From: Dichetophora obliterata
Taxonomy: Eukaryota; Arthropoda; Insecta; Diptera; Sciomyzidae
Reading direction: 5' to 3'
Assembly: GCA_963920525.1 (NCBI GenBank)
Contig: OY986436.1
Coordinates: 78,213,630-78,277,629 of the forward strand
Length of the DNA stretch: 64,000 nucleotides
The notes beneath the pieces are model-generated. The model was given only the letters and a program-made list of their open reading frames with translations, had not been told where the DNA came from and searched no databases. Of the stretch, positions 33,240 through 42,719 are shown in pieces. The stretch's first letter is position 1; every line of letters begins with the position of its first letter. The translations under genes and the position numbers were made by a program.

Positions 33240-33799
33240 TCATTTTTAAAAATAGAATTTAGGAATAGAATAGCATCTAGCATTTTTGGAGCCAATCTGT
33301 TTCGTTTTTCAACGACAACATTACCAGCAAGAGAAAAAACTCTTTCACTGGCTGCACTGCTGGCCGGAATTGAAAGAATTTTTTGAGCAAATTTGAAAAT
33401 TAATGGAAATTCACTTGCATGATGCTCCCATCATAGCATTGCATCGAAATTATTTTCAAATTGAATTCTCATATTTGAAAATTTTGCAATTTCTTCAGTC
33501 ACAGTCCTTTCTGATATAGGAGGCTCACTGATTATTACATCAGAAAAAAAAAATTTAGCTCGTTTGAATATGGTGGGATTTCTGGTGCTGAAATTGATGT
33601 GCTTGCTGATAGAGTACTTGATGTTAGTGGGCTATTTTGGAGTGTGGAGTCATTGTGTGACAATAGTTATTGTAGTAACAGAACTGTTTTACATCGCTGG
33701 CATCACTTTCACTTAAAACGTAGTTTGTGGGTGGGTAAAGAAAAACAGCGGCTTTGTGGTATATGTTCAAGTTCGACAACCATTTATCGTTCATTACTT
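33240..33799 (-). pseudogene. hAT transposase 3' part (hATC domain), downstream of the gypsy
   Basis: The minus-strand continuation of the hAT transposase after the gypsy insertion. It starts with VMNDKWLSNLNIYHKAAVFL and ends with the dimerisation block PASSAASERVFSLAGNVVVE, then NRLAPKMLDAILFLNS. The middle has frameshifts and stops. The remaining gene is at 42720-45039. Confidence 0.85.
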
Positions 33800-34212
33800 T
33801 GTGACGAGGCAAAACAGGCGCCAGTTTTGCCGCACATGTCACTGTCATAAGCGAACACGACAACAAAACAATAAAACTAAACAGCAACAATAATATGAAG
33901 ACAACCAGAACATCAAAACGAAACAACAACATGAATACAATCAACAGCAACAATCACTACATACATACATTTCACAATATACGTATTTTCTTTTATTTTA
34001 AATAATTTTAATATATATAAGATGAATTAATTTTATTGTTAAGTTCTTGAAGCAACAAATGAATTTCTTATTTACTTTATTTATTTCAAATATAAATTAC
34101 TTTAAATTATATTAAATTGCATAAAATAAGACAAATACTATATAATTCTAATTTTGAACAACGCACCCTGTGCCAACATAAATGTTTAAGAGTTATTTGT
34201 ATATAAGGCATG

Positions 34213-34409
34213 AGCAACATTTGATTAAGCGCCAACGGGACCGCGAGTACTTCGATGGGTGACCAGCAACACTACTGAGCGGTGTCAACATGTTACCAAA
34301 AACATGAGTACGAATAGCTAACAGCGAAACAGTCAAGCTACCAACAATTAGCAACATTTGATTAAGCGCCAACGGGACCGCGAGTACTTCGATGGGTGAC
34401 CAGCAACAC
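34213..34409 (+). promoter_or_regulatory. Two 5S-rRNA-like internal promoter modules in the 5' LTR
   Basis: The 60-bp segment at 34213-34272 is repeated identically at 34350-34409. Its core (ATTAAGC, then CGGG, then GAGTACTTCGATGGGTGACC) matches the order and spacing of box A, the intermediate element and box C of animal 5S rRNA genes, where TFIIIA binds. The box-C part is the closest. The flanks do not resemble 5S rRNA. The same pair is in the 3' LTR at 41195-41254 and 41332-41391. Pol III activity is an inference. Confidence 0.6.
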
Positions 34410-34919
34410 GATAAGCATGTTTCCAAGAAAAACCACTGAGCGTTACCAACATGGCAACGAGAGCATGACTAGCAGATCATGGCAACACCAATGAGCGGTG
34501 TCAACATGTTAACGAAGACATGAGTATAACTAACAGCAATGCTGCTACGTTAGCTGAAGGTATACAATAAATTTGATGATGAGAAGACAGGCAGTTGCTG
34601 ACAGACAGTTGAGCCGTGCGGTTGAGCCTACAGAGGAGTAGCTGGCAGACAGTTGAATCAAGCGGTTGAGTGCACTGCAGTTGCTGACAGACAAGTGAGC
34701 CGAGCGATTGAGGTTACTGGAGTTGTTGACGAACCACCAAAGCGAGCGGAAGTACAAAAGGGAGTAGCTGCCGAACCATATCAAGATAGAGGATATAGAG
34801 GAAGACACACTAAAGTAAGATTGTGTTAAAGTGATTGAGTTATTTAGACAAGTGGCGAGGATAACAGGCGAGACAAAAACTGAGGACGAACCTTACTCCT
34901 AATCAAGGGACAACAGGTT

Positions 34920-35390
34920 TCAGTTTAGTGAGGCATAGCGTCAGCTCGCAAGGGACGACTGGTTTAGCTTTGGAGGCGCAGCGTCAGCTCGCAAGGGACA
35001 ATTGGTTTAGCTTTGGAGGCGCAGCGTCAGCTCGCAAGGGACAATTGGTTTAGCTTTGGAGGCGCAGCGTCAGCTCGCAAGGGACAGTTGGTTTAGCTTT
35101 GGAGGCGCAGCGTCAGCTCGCAAGGGACAACTGGTTTTAGCTTTGGAGGCGCAGCGTCAGCTCGCAAGGGACAACTGGTTTAGCTTTGGAGGCGCAGCGT
35201 CAGCTCGCAAGGGACAATTGGTTTAGCTTTGGAGGCGCAGCGTCAGCTCGCAAGGGACAATTGGTTCAGTTTAGTGAGGCATAGCGTCAGCTCGCAAGGG
35301 ACAACTGGTTATAGCTTTGGAGGCGCAGCGTCAGCTCGCAAGGGACAACGGGTGTCAGTTTATTAAGGCATAACGTCGGTTCTCAAGGGG
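34920..35390. repeat. 43-44-bp tandem array in the 5' LTR, 10 copies
   Basis: Units share GCGTCAGCTCGCAAGGGACA followed by a TTGGTTTAGCTTTGGAGGCG-type half. Ten clear copies and one decayed copy. The array recurs with the same length in the 3' LTR (41902-42372). Confidence 0.92.
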
Positions 35391-35733
35391 CATCATCCTA
35401 GCTGGGAGCGCAGTATCAGAGTGTAAAGGGAAGAGTAGTACTAGTAACGCACCGGCTGGACAAAAGGACTGTAATCAAGACGCCAGAGTTTCCGCCCACT
35501 CAGCACGCCAACGCCCATTAAAATTAATCACCACCGAATTGCTCACTATATATCGCCTTACTATTATTATTATTTAGTTTATACGTAAAATTGTAAGAAA
35601 TCAAACTTAAAACGTTAAATAAAAGCTTTACTTGGAAGAACCTGAAACAAATAAATCTAATTTTTGTGACGAATCCTGGACACGACTGAGAATACCTCAG
35701 CTATAGAGCCGGAAGACCGGCAGCTTCGTTACA

Positions 35734-35751
35734 TGGCGCCCGAGCAGGGAC
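35734..35751 (+). other. Primer binding site, tRNA-Lys type
   Basis: TGGCGCCCGAGCAGGGAC directly follows the 5' LTR. It differs at one position from the 18-base site complementary to tRNA-Lys3 used by lentiviruses, as I recall it. It marks the start of minus-strand DNA synthesis. Confidence 0.85.
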
Positions 35752-35994
35752 CCTTCCAAATATAGTAAAGTGAGCAATTGTGCAGTGATTTAAAAGTGGT
35801 CGACTGGCACACCAAAAAAAAAAAAAGATAAAAACAACATAGATTGTGATAAGCAAACAAAAAAAAAAAGGATTTTTGCAACGTTGGAGAAGTGTATTAG
35901 AAGAATAATCTAAATTGTCAAGAAAAGAAAAAAAACCCAGAAAAGACGATAACAGAAGAATTTGCAGAACTTACGAGAATCAAAGAAATTCATC

Positions 35995-37155
35995 ATGGTT
36001 AAGACCACGTGGGTGTACTCGCTGCGACGAGAAGATCTCTTGAGCTACGCTGAGGAATTTAAATTTGATGCAGAAGGCTCGGTAGAAGAGCTGCGGAAAC
36101 GGTTCGCAGCCCAGATCAATGAAAATAGTTACGAACCGGAGCAGGAGGAACGGTTGGCCGAACTGGAGGTCAAACACCGCCGAGGGTGTTCACCGGCGCC
36201 AGTAACATCTAACGAGACAAACAAAACGCCAGCCATAACGATAACGAAATCTTTCCAAGAAGCGCAAGGCACACATAGAGAGACGAAAGAGGAAGAAGCA
36301 AGGGCAGCCGGGATGTCGAACTACCAGACGCGGCCACAACCATATGCTGACGCCCAGAGAGGTGGGCTACGCCCGTCATTTTACAGCGACACCATAGATC
36401 GAGTGAAGAAGTGGTCAGTGAGTTTCAACGGGACGGAAGACGCTCTAGCCTTCATTGAGCGAGTCGAGGAGCTGGTGGAGGTATATGATCTGAATATAGA
36501 TTTGTTGCCACGGTGCATGCCTGAGTTGCTATACGAACAAGCACTCCACTGGTACCGCAACAATAACGCACACTGGAACAACTGGCAGAACTTCAAGACC
36601 GACTTTCTGGAATTCTTCTTGCCAGCTAGATTTTTAGAGCGGCTGGAAGACGAAATACGCCGCCGACAACAATTTGCAGGCGAGAAATTTAAAGACTTCG
36701 TCATAGCCATCCAGAATCTGATGCGGCATGGTAATCTCAACAAGGAGCAACAATTAGAGCGGATCTATAGGAATAGCTGCCACGAGCTTCAATTATATGT
36801 GAAGAGAAGAGAGTTCTCAAGCCTAGGGGAGCTTATAAATTTGGCAGGCGACTTCGAAGACTTGAAGCGATCGAACAACAACCACCATCATTCAGAGGTT
36901 CAGATGAGAGAGACAGGTAGCCGGCAGACGACACAAGTCTCATACATCGATCCACGCACAGCTTGCCGACGCTGCGGACAGAACGGTCATTTAGGGCGCA
37001 ACTGCCGAAACCAAGGTGTAAGTTTCTGCTGGGAATGTGGAAAAATAAATATTCGGACTTACGACTGCTGCCGTCGAAGACAGGGAAACGACGGAAGGCC
37101 CCCTCTACGTCGAGGAGAGTGGAGACCCAATTTTGTGGAGTCTCGACAGAATTAG
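35995..37155 (+). CDS. gag: Gag polyprotein of the gypsy element, 386 aa
   Basis: Structural protein that packages the element's RNA into cytoplasmic particles. The ATG at 35995 (CATCATGG) is the first in the frame. Residues 1-60 are helical and charged (LRREDLLSYAEEFKFDAEGS); a central capsid-like region follows (ALHWYRNNNAHWNNWQNFKT...FLERLEDEIRRRQQ...VKRREFSSLGELINLAGDFE). A CCHC zinc knuckle (CRRCGQNGHLGRNC) starts at about residue 324. A second, CWECGKINIRTYDC, lacks the histidine and is degenerate. The frame overlaps pol by up to 193 bases; pol is in the -1 frame. No disabling mutation seen. Confidence 0.93.
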   Translation: MVKTTWVYSLRREDLLSYAEEFKFDAEGSVEELRKRFAAQINENSYEPEQEERLAELEVKHRRGCSPAPVTSNETNKTPAITITKSFQEAQGTHRETKEEEARAAGMSNYQTRPQPYADAQRGGLRPSFYSDTIDRVKKWSVSFNGTEDALAFIERVEELVEVYDLNIDLLPRCMPELLYEQALHWYRNNNAHWNNWQNFKTDFLEFFLPARFLERLEDEIRRRQQFAGEKFKDFVIAIQNLMRHGNLNKEQQLERIYRNSCHELQLYVKRREFSSLGELINLAGDFEDLKRSNNNHHHSEVQMRETGSRQTTQVSYIDPRTACRRCGQNGHLGRNCRNQGVSFCWECGKINIRTYDCCRRRQGNDGRPPLRRGEWRPNFVESRQN

Positions 37156-40100
37156 ACGGTCTTCGAGCAGAAGAGGGCCGCATAGTGGCCACAGTAGCAC
37201 TCGATGACGTCTGGATGGAGGCTACTTTGGACACAGGGGCGACAAGGAGTTTCATCAGCCAATATTATGCAGACAAGCTGCGGACTACGTTAAAAATCAG
37301 GCCTACCAAAACGCAGATTAGTTTGGCTGATGGAAGCAGACAAGAAGTTACAGAGGCGTTAGAAGCGGAAGTATCCCTGGGTGAGAACTATGTGCGGTTG
37401 GCGATACTCATCCTTCCTGAAGTGTTGGACGATTTGATCCTTGGGATGGATTTTCTGTACGGCATCGGGACATCAATACGATGTGGGGATTTTTCCCTAG
37501 ATCTGCCAAGAGTACCAAGGGCACAGGAGCACACAAAAGTTTTTAATTGCGTCGCAGCAGCACCTGCGTCATCAACTGCCGTCGCAGCAGCACCTGCGTC
37601 ATCAACTGCCATCGCAGCCGCACCTGCGTCATCAACTGCCGTCGCAGCAGCACCTGCGTCATCAACTGCCGTCGCAGCAGCACCTGCGTCATCAACTGCC
37701 GTCGCAGCAGCACCTGCGTCATCAACTGCCGTCGCAGCCGCACCTGCGTCATCAACTGCCGTCGCAGCAGCACCTGCGTCATCAACTGCCGTCGCAGCAG
37801 CACCTGCGTCATCAACTGCCGCCGCAGCAGCACCTGTGTCATCAACTGCCGAAGAAAGCGTTACCACAAGGAAAGAAGTCAACAGGAAAAGAACAAGAAG
37901 AAGAGGTCGCAGAGAAAATAAGTTGAAAGCCGCAAAAGTCGCAGCAGCACCTGCGTCATCAACTGCCGTCGCAGCAGCACCTGCAGTACCAACTGTGAGA
38001 CTAAAGTCAGCTACACCTGCACTAAAAATTGTGCAACAAAGTAATATCGCACAACACACGAAAATTAAACCAGACATTGAAAATTTTGAAGTTAAAACCT
38101 TTTTGGAGAAAGAGCTGAAAAGTTTTGAGGCAATCCAGGGAGTTTCGAATATCGCCATGCACCGCATCGTGATGCGCGACGAAAGTCCAATCAAGCAGAG
38201 ATATTTTCCCAAAAATCCAGCCATGCAACGTATAATCGACACCGAAATAGATGAGTTGCTCGAGAAAAGGTGTATAGAGCCTTCGCGAAGCCCTCACAGC
38301 GCACCCATAGTGCTAGTAAAGAAAAAAACTGGACAATGGCGGTTATGCGTGGACTACCGCCAGTTGAATGCGAGGTCTATACCAGACGCTTACCCCCTCC
38401 CGAGAATCAATCACATTTTGGATAGGCTCAAAAATGCAAAGTTCATAAGCAGCATCGATTTAAAGAACGGGTATTGGCAGATACCCATGGAGGAAAACAG
38501 CAAGCAATACACGGCATTTACCGTTCCGGGTCGAGGACTTTATCAATGGCGCGTGATGCCATTTGGACTCCATTCCGCACCGGCAACCTTCCAGCGGGCC
38601 TTAGACACAGTCATTGGAACAGACATGGAACCACACGCATTTGCTTATCTTGACGATATAGTCGTCACCGGGACTACGTTGGAGCAACATATGGAAAACC
38701 TGAGGGAAGTATTTCGTCGACTGAAAGAAGCCAATCTGCGCATCAACCCAGAGAAGTGCGAGTTTTTTAAGAAGAAAATAAAATATCTCGGCCACGTGGT
38801 TAGTGAAGAAGGCATCCACACGGACCCAGATAAGATTGCAGCCATAAAAGAATTGAGGCCCCCCGAAAACGTTCGCGAGTTACGAAGATGTCTCGGCATC
38901 GCCTCGTGGTACCGAAGATTCGTACCAGAGTTCTCCAAAGTCGTTCATCCGCTTACCGCATTACTACGAAAAGGGAAGCATTTCAAGTGGGGAGCTGAGC
39001 AGCAAGCAGCGTTTGATGATCTAAAGAAAAGACTCACAGAGGCACCTGTCCTCGGATGCCCAGATTTTAATCAAAAATTTACTCTTCAGACCGACGCCTG
39101 CGATTATGGCTTAGGAGCTGTCCTCACGCAGAATATAGATGGTACAGAGAGAGTTATCGCATACGCAAGTCGCCACTTAAACAAAGCCGAAGTGAACTAC
39201 TCAGCGACAGAAAAGGAGTGCCTAGCAATTGTGTGGGCGATACGCAAAATGAGACCTTATCTGGAAGGCTATGCATTTACTGTCATCACCGATCATCTCT
39301 CACTCAAATGGATGAACTCTATCGAGAGCCCGTCAGGTCGAATAGCGCGATGGACACTTGAATTGCAGCAATACACATATGATGTAAAGTATCGGAAGGG
39401 TACACAGAATGTTGTCGCCGACGCTCTTTCTAGACAACCCCTTGAGGCTACTTGCAGCTGCGCTGTAGAACAAAGTGATCAGAAGAAATGTGCATGGTAC
39501 GAACGACGCATAAACGAAGTCAAGACAAGTCCGGACCAACACCCAGAGTACATTGTTGAAAACGGAAAATTGTACCGCCATTTTCCCCGAACGGTTGGTG
39601 ACGAAGATAGTGCGCCATGGAAATTGTGCGTACCCAGTTATCTAAGAAATCGCGTTATGATGGAAAACCACGATGCTCCTACCGCTGGCCACTTAGGAAT
39701 ACGCAAAACTATAGCCAGAGTAGCAAACAAGTATTACTGGCCAGGTATGTTTCGTAGCATAAGTCAGTACGTCAGAGGATGCAAAAGTTGCCAAAGTTAT
39801 AAAGTGAGCCAACAACAACCAGCAGGAAAGATGCTTACCCACCTTGCAGAGGAACCCTGGGCTACCGTTTGCGCCGATTTTGTGGGCCCACTGCCAAGAT
39901 CAAAACACGGGAATACAATGTTAATCGTGTTTGTCGACAAGTTCTCCAAATGGACAGAAATGATGCCACTTCGGAAGGCAACAAGCGACCAACTGATAAA
40001 AGCGTTTAGAGAACGAATTTTGGCAAGATTTGGAGTGCCCAAAGTATTAATTACAGACAATGGAGTTCAATTTACGAGTCATAGTTTTCAACGTTTTTTA

Positions 40101-40703
40101 CAAGATCTCGGAGTACAGCAAAGGTACACAGCACCATACACACCACAGGAGAACCCTACAGAGCGTACAAATAGGACCATAAAGACAATGATAGCGCAAT
40201 TTACAGAAGAAAACCAGAACACGTGGGACGAGCTACTTCCCGAACTAACTCTCGCCTATAACACTGCCGAATCGGAATCCACCGGTTATAGCCCTGCGTT
40301 CATTGTTCAAGGACGAGAACCACGTCTTCCCAGAACACTTTTCGACGAATTTACCACTGGAACCGGCCAAGAAGCGATTACCCCTAGCGAACATGCAGCA
40401 CGGCTACAAGGAGTGTTTAAGATTGCTAGAAGAAACATGGAGCAAGCCGCACAATCGCAAGCTAGACATTACAACTTAAGGCGCAGAACATGGAAACCAG
40501 AACTGGGCCAATTGGTGTGGGTGAAACAACACCACCTGTCAAAAGCAGCGGACCAATTTGCAGCAAAATTGGCACCTCGATTTGACGGCCCATATAAAGT
40601 AGAAGCATTTGTGTCCCCGGTCATCGTCCAGATAAGAAAGCCTGGTCAGAAGCGTACCCGCACTGCCCACCTTGCCGAACTTAAACCATACCACACCGTT
40701 TGA
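36963..40703 (+). CDS. pol: Pol polyprotein (PR-RT-RH-IN) of the gypsy element
   Basis: An open frame of 1246 codons in -1 relative to gag, so it is expressed by frameshifting or another recoding; the true N-terminus lies in the overlap (36963-37155). Domains, numbered from the frame start: retroviral-type aspartic protease (DTGA, D90); an unusual spacer of ten decapeptide repeats (about 197-296); reverse transcriptase (LPRINHILDRL, DLKNGYWQIP, YLDD at 562-565); RNase H (TDACDYGLGAVL, ATEKECLAIVWA); integrase with an HHCC zinc domain (H903 onward, GCKSCQ), D972 (CADFVG), D1032 (ITDNG), E1067 (NPTER); and a C-terminal GPY-type module (RFDGPYKV). No chromodomain and no env follow. Fully open, consistent with recent activity. 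Confidence 0.95.
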   Translation: MPTLRTERSFRAQLPKPRCKFLLGMWKNKYSDLRLLPSKTGKRRKAPSTSRRVETQFCGVSTELDGLRAEEGRIVATVALDDVWMEATLDTGATRSFISQYYADKLRTTLKIRPTKTQISLADGSRQEVTEALEAEVSLGENYVRLAILILPEVLDDLILGMDFLYGIGTSIRCGDFSLDLPRVPRAQEHTKVFNCVAAAPASSTAVAAAPASSTAIAAAPASSTAVAAAPASSTAVAAAPASSTAVAAAPASSTAVAAAPASSTAVAAAPASSTAVAAAPASSTAAAAAPVSSTAEESVTTRKEVNRKRTRRRGRRENKLKAAKVAAAPASSTAVAAAPAVPTVRLKSATPALKIVQQSNIAQHTKIKPDIENFEVKTFLEKELKSFEAIQGVSNIAMHRIVMRDESPIKQRYFPKNPAMQRIIDTEIDELLEKRCIEPSRSPHSAPIVLVKKKTGQWRLCVDYRQLNARSIPDAYPLPRINHILDRLKNAKFISSIDLKNGYWQIPMEENSKQYTAFTVPGRGLYQWRVMPFGLHSAPATFQRALDTVIGTDMEPHAFAYLDDIVVTGTTLEQHMENLREVFRRLKEANLRINPEKCEFFKKKIKYLGHVVSEEGIHTDPDKIAAIKELRPPENVRELRRCLGIASWYRRFVPEFSKVVHPLTALLRKGKHFKWGAEQQAAFDDLKKRLTEAPVLGCPDFNQKFTLQTDACDYGLGAVLTQNIDGTERVIAYASRHLNKAEVNYSATEKECLAIVWAIRKMRPYLEGYAFTVITDHLSLKWMNSIESPSGRIARWTLELQQYTYDVKYRKGTQNVVADALSRQPLEATCSCAVEQSDQKKCAWYERRINEVKTSPDQHPEYIVENGKLYRHFPRTVGDEDSAPWKLCVPSYLRNRVMMENHDAPTAGHLGIRKTIARVANKYYWPGMFRSISQYVRGCKSCQSYKVSQQQPAGKMLTHLAEEPWATVCADFVGPLPRSKHGNTMLIVFVDKFSKWTEMMPLRKATSDQLIKAFRERILARFGVPKVLITDNGVQFTSHSFQRFLQDLGVQQRYTAPYTPQENPTERTNRTIKTMIAQFTEENQNTWDELLPELTLAYNTAESESTGYSPAFIVQGREPRLPRTLFDEFTTGTGQEAITPSEHAARLQGVFKIARRNMEQAAQSQARHYNLRRRTWKPELGQLVWVKQHHLSKAADQFAAKLAPRFDGPYKVEAFVSPVIVQIRKPGQKRTRTAHLAELKPYHTV
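37552..37850 (+). repeat. Ten 30-bp repeats encoding an AAAPASSTAV decapeptide array in Pol
   Basis: The unit GTCGCAGCAGCACCTGCGTC plus ATCAACTGCC is repeated ten times in a row, nearly perfectly; another 1.5 copies lie at 37939-37987. It codes a low-complexity Ala/Pro/Ser/Thr linker between protease and reverse transcriptase. The array opens several other frames on both strands, none of them genes. Confidence 0.95.
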
Positions 40704-40770
40704 CGCATGGTACCAGATCCGAATCTCCCGCAGCGGAGTAGTAACAACAAGCGTCGAACCTCCTGCGAAG

Positions 40771-40781
40771 TAAGGGGGGAA
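40771..40781 (+). other. Polypurine tract
   Basis: AAGGGGGGAA lies directly before the 3' LTR start (TGTGACG). Its place and composition fit the plus-strand primer of LTR elements. Confidence 0.8.
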
Positions 40782-42715
40782 TGTGACGAGGCAAAACAGG
40801 CGCCAGTTTTGCCGCACATGTCACTGTCATAAGCGAACACGACAACAAAACAATAAAACTAAACAGCAACAATAATATGAAGACAACCAGAACATCAAAA
40901 CGAAACAACAACATGAATACAATCAACAGCAACAATCACTACATACATACATTTCACAATATACGTATTTTCTTTTATTTTAAATAATTTTAATATATAT
41001 AAGATGAATTAATTTTATTGTTAAGTTCTTGAAGCAACAAATGAATTTCTTATTTACTTTATTTATTTCAAATATAAATTACTTTAAATTATATTAAATT
41101 GCATAAAATAAGACAAATACTATATAATTCTAATTTTGAACAACGCACCCTGTGCCAACATAAATGTTTAAGAGTTATTTGTATATAAGGCATGAGCAAC
41201 ATTTGATTAAGCGCCAACGGGACCGCGAGTACTTCGATGGGTGACCAGCAACACTACTGAGCGGTGTCAACATGTTACCAAAAACATGAGTACGAATAGC
41301 TAACAGCGAAACAGTCAAGCTACCAACAATTAGCAACATTTGATTAAGCGCCAACGGGACCGCGAGTACTTCGATGGGTGACCAGCAACACGATAAGCAT
41401 GTTTCCAAGAAAAACCACTGAGCGTTACCAACATGGCAACGAGAGCATGACTAGCAGATCATGGCAACACCAATGAGCGGTGTCAACATGTTAACGAAGA
41501 CATGAGTATAACTAACAGCAATGCTGCTACGTTAGCTGAAGGTATACAATAAATTTGATGATGAGAAGACAGGCAGTTGCTGACAGACAGTTGAGCCGTG
41601 CGGTTGAGCCTACAGAGGAGTAGCTGGCAGACAGTTGAATCAAGCGGTTGAGTGCACTGCAGTTGCTGACAGACAAGTGAGCCGAGCGATTGAGGTTACT
41701 GGAGTTGTTGACGAACCACCAAAGCGAGCGGAAGTACAAAAGGGAGTAGCTGCCGAACCATATCAAGATAGAGGATATAGAGGAAGACACACTAAAGTAA
41801 GATTGTGTTAAAGTGATTGAGTTATTTAGACAAGTGGCGAGGATAACAGGCGAGACAAAAACTGAGGACGAACCTTACTCCTAATCAAGGGACAACAGGT
41901 TTCAGTTTAGTGAGGCATAGCGTCAGCTCGCAAGGGACGACTGGTTTAGCTTTGGAGGCGCAGCGTCAGCTCGCAAGGGACAATTGGTTTAGCTTTGGAG
42001 GCGCAGCGTCAGCTCGCAAGGGACAATTGGTTTAGCTTTGGAGGCGCAGCGTCAGCTCGCAAGGGACAGTTGGTTTAGCTTTGGAGGCGCAGCGTCAGCT
42101 CGCAAGGGACAACTGGTTTTAGCTTTGGAGGCGCAGCGTCAGCTCGCAAGGGACAACTGGTTTAGCTTTGGAGGCGCAGCGTCAGCTCGCAAGGGACAAT
42201 TGGTTTAGCTTTGGAGGCGCAGCGTCAGCTCGCAAGGGACAATTGGTTCAGTTTAGTGAGGCATAGCGTCAGCTCGCAAGGGACAACTGGTTATAGCTTT
42301 GGAGGCGCAGCGTCAGCTCGCAAGGGACAACGGGTGTCAGTTTATTAAGGCATAACGTCGGTTCTCAAGGGGCATCATCCTAGCTGGGAGCGCAGTATCA
42401 GAGTGTAAAGGGAAGAGTAGTACTAGTAACGCACCGGCTGGACAAAAGGACTGTAATCAAGACGCCAGAGTTTCCGCCCACTCAGCACGCCAACGCCCAT
42501 TAAAATTAATCACCACCGAATTGCTCACTATATATCGCCTTACTATTATTATTATTTAGTTTATACGTAAAATTGTAAGAAATCAAACTTAAAACGTTAA
42601 ATAAAAGCTTTACTTGGAAGAACCTGAAACAAATAAATCTAATTTTTGTGACGAATCCTGGACACGACTGAGAATACCTCAGCTATAGAGCCGGAAGACC
42701 GGCAGCTTCGTTACA
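40782..42715 (+). repeat. 3' LTR, 1934 bp
   Basis: Same length as the 5' LTR, and identical to it in every segment I compared by eye (the first 200 bp, both 5S-like modules, the 43-bp array and the last 300 bp). I did not align every base. Followed by the ACTT duplication. Confidence 0.95.
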
Positions 42716-42719
42716 ACTT

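Larger units (their letters stand above)
33800..35733 (+). repeat. 5' LTR, 1934 bp
   Basis: TG...CA ends. It holds a TATA-like TATATAAGG at about 34200, two 60-bp 5S-rRNA-like modules 137 bp apart (34213 and 34350), a tandem array of 43-44-bp units (34920-35390) and a poly(A) signal AATAAA at 35618-35623. Promoter and RNA 3' processing signals are therefore plausible, but start and end of the R region were not determined. Confidence 0.95.
33800..42715 (+). mobile_element. Ty3/gypsy LTR retrotransposon, Osvaldo/Ulysses-like, apparently young
   Basis: Two 1934-bp LTRs (33800-35733 and 40782-42715), both TGTGACGAGG...TTCGTTACA, flanked by ACTT at 33796-33799 and 42716-42719. Internal order: primer site, gag, pol (protease, reverse transcriptase, RNase H, integrase), purine tract; no env. 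Long LTRs with internal repeats, the Lys-type primer site and the protein features suggest the Osvaldo/Ulysses group, from memory of those elements. The segments of the two LTRs that I compared were identical and both frames are open, so insertion was recent. It lies in the hAT transposase gene in the opposite orientation. Confidence 0.95.

Noticed and set aside
37388..38242. 284-codon minus-strand frame, and several others over 37543-37921
   Set aside because: They are by-products of the 30-bp repeat array inside pol, which stays open in several frames. No independent evidence.
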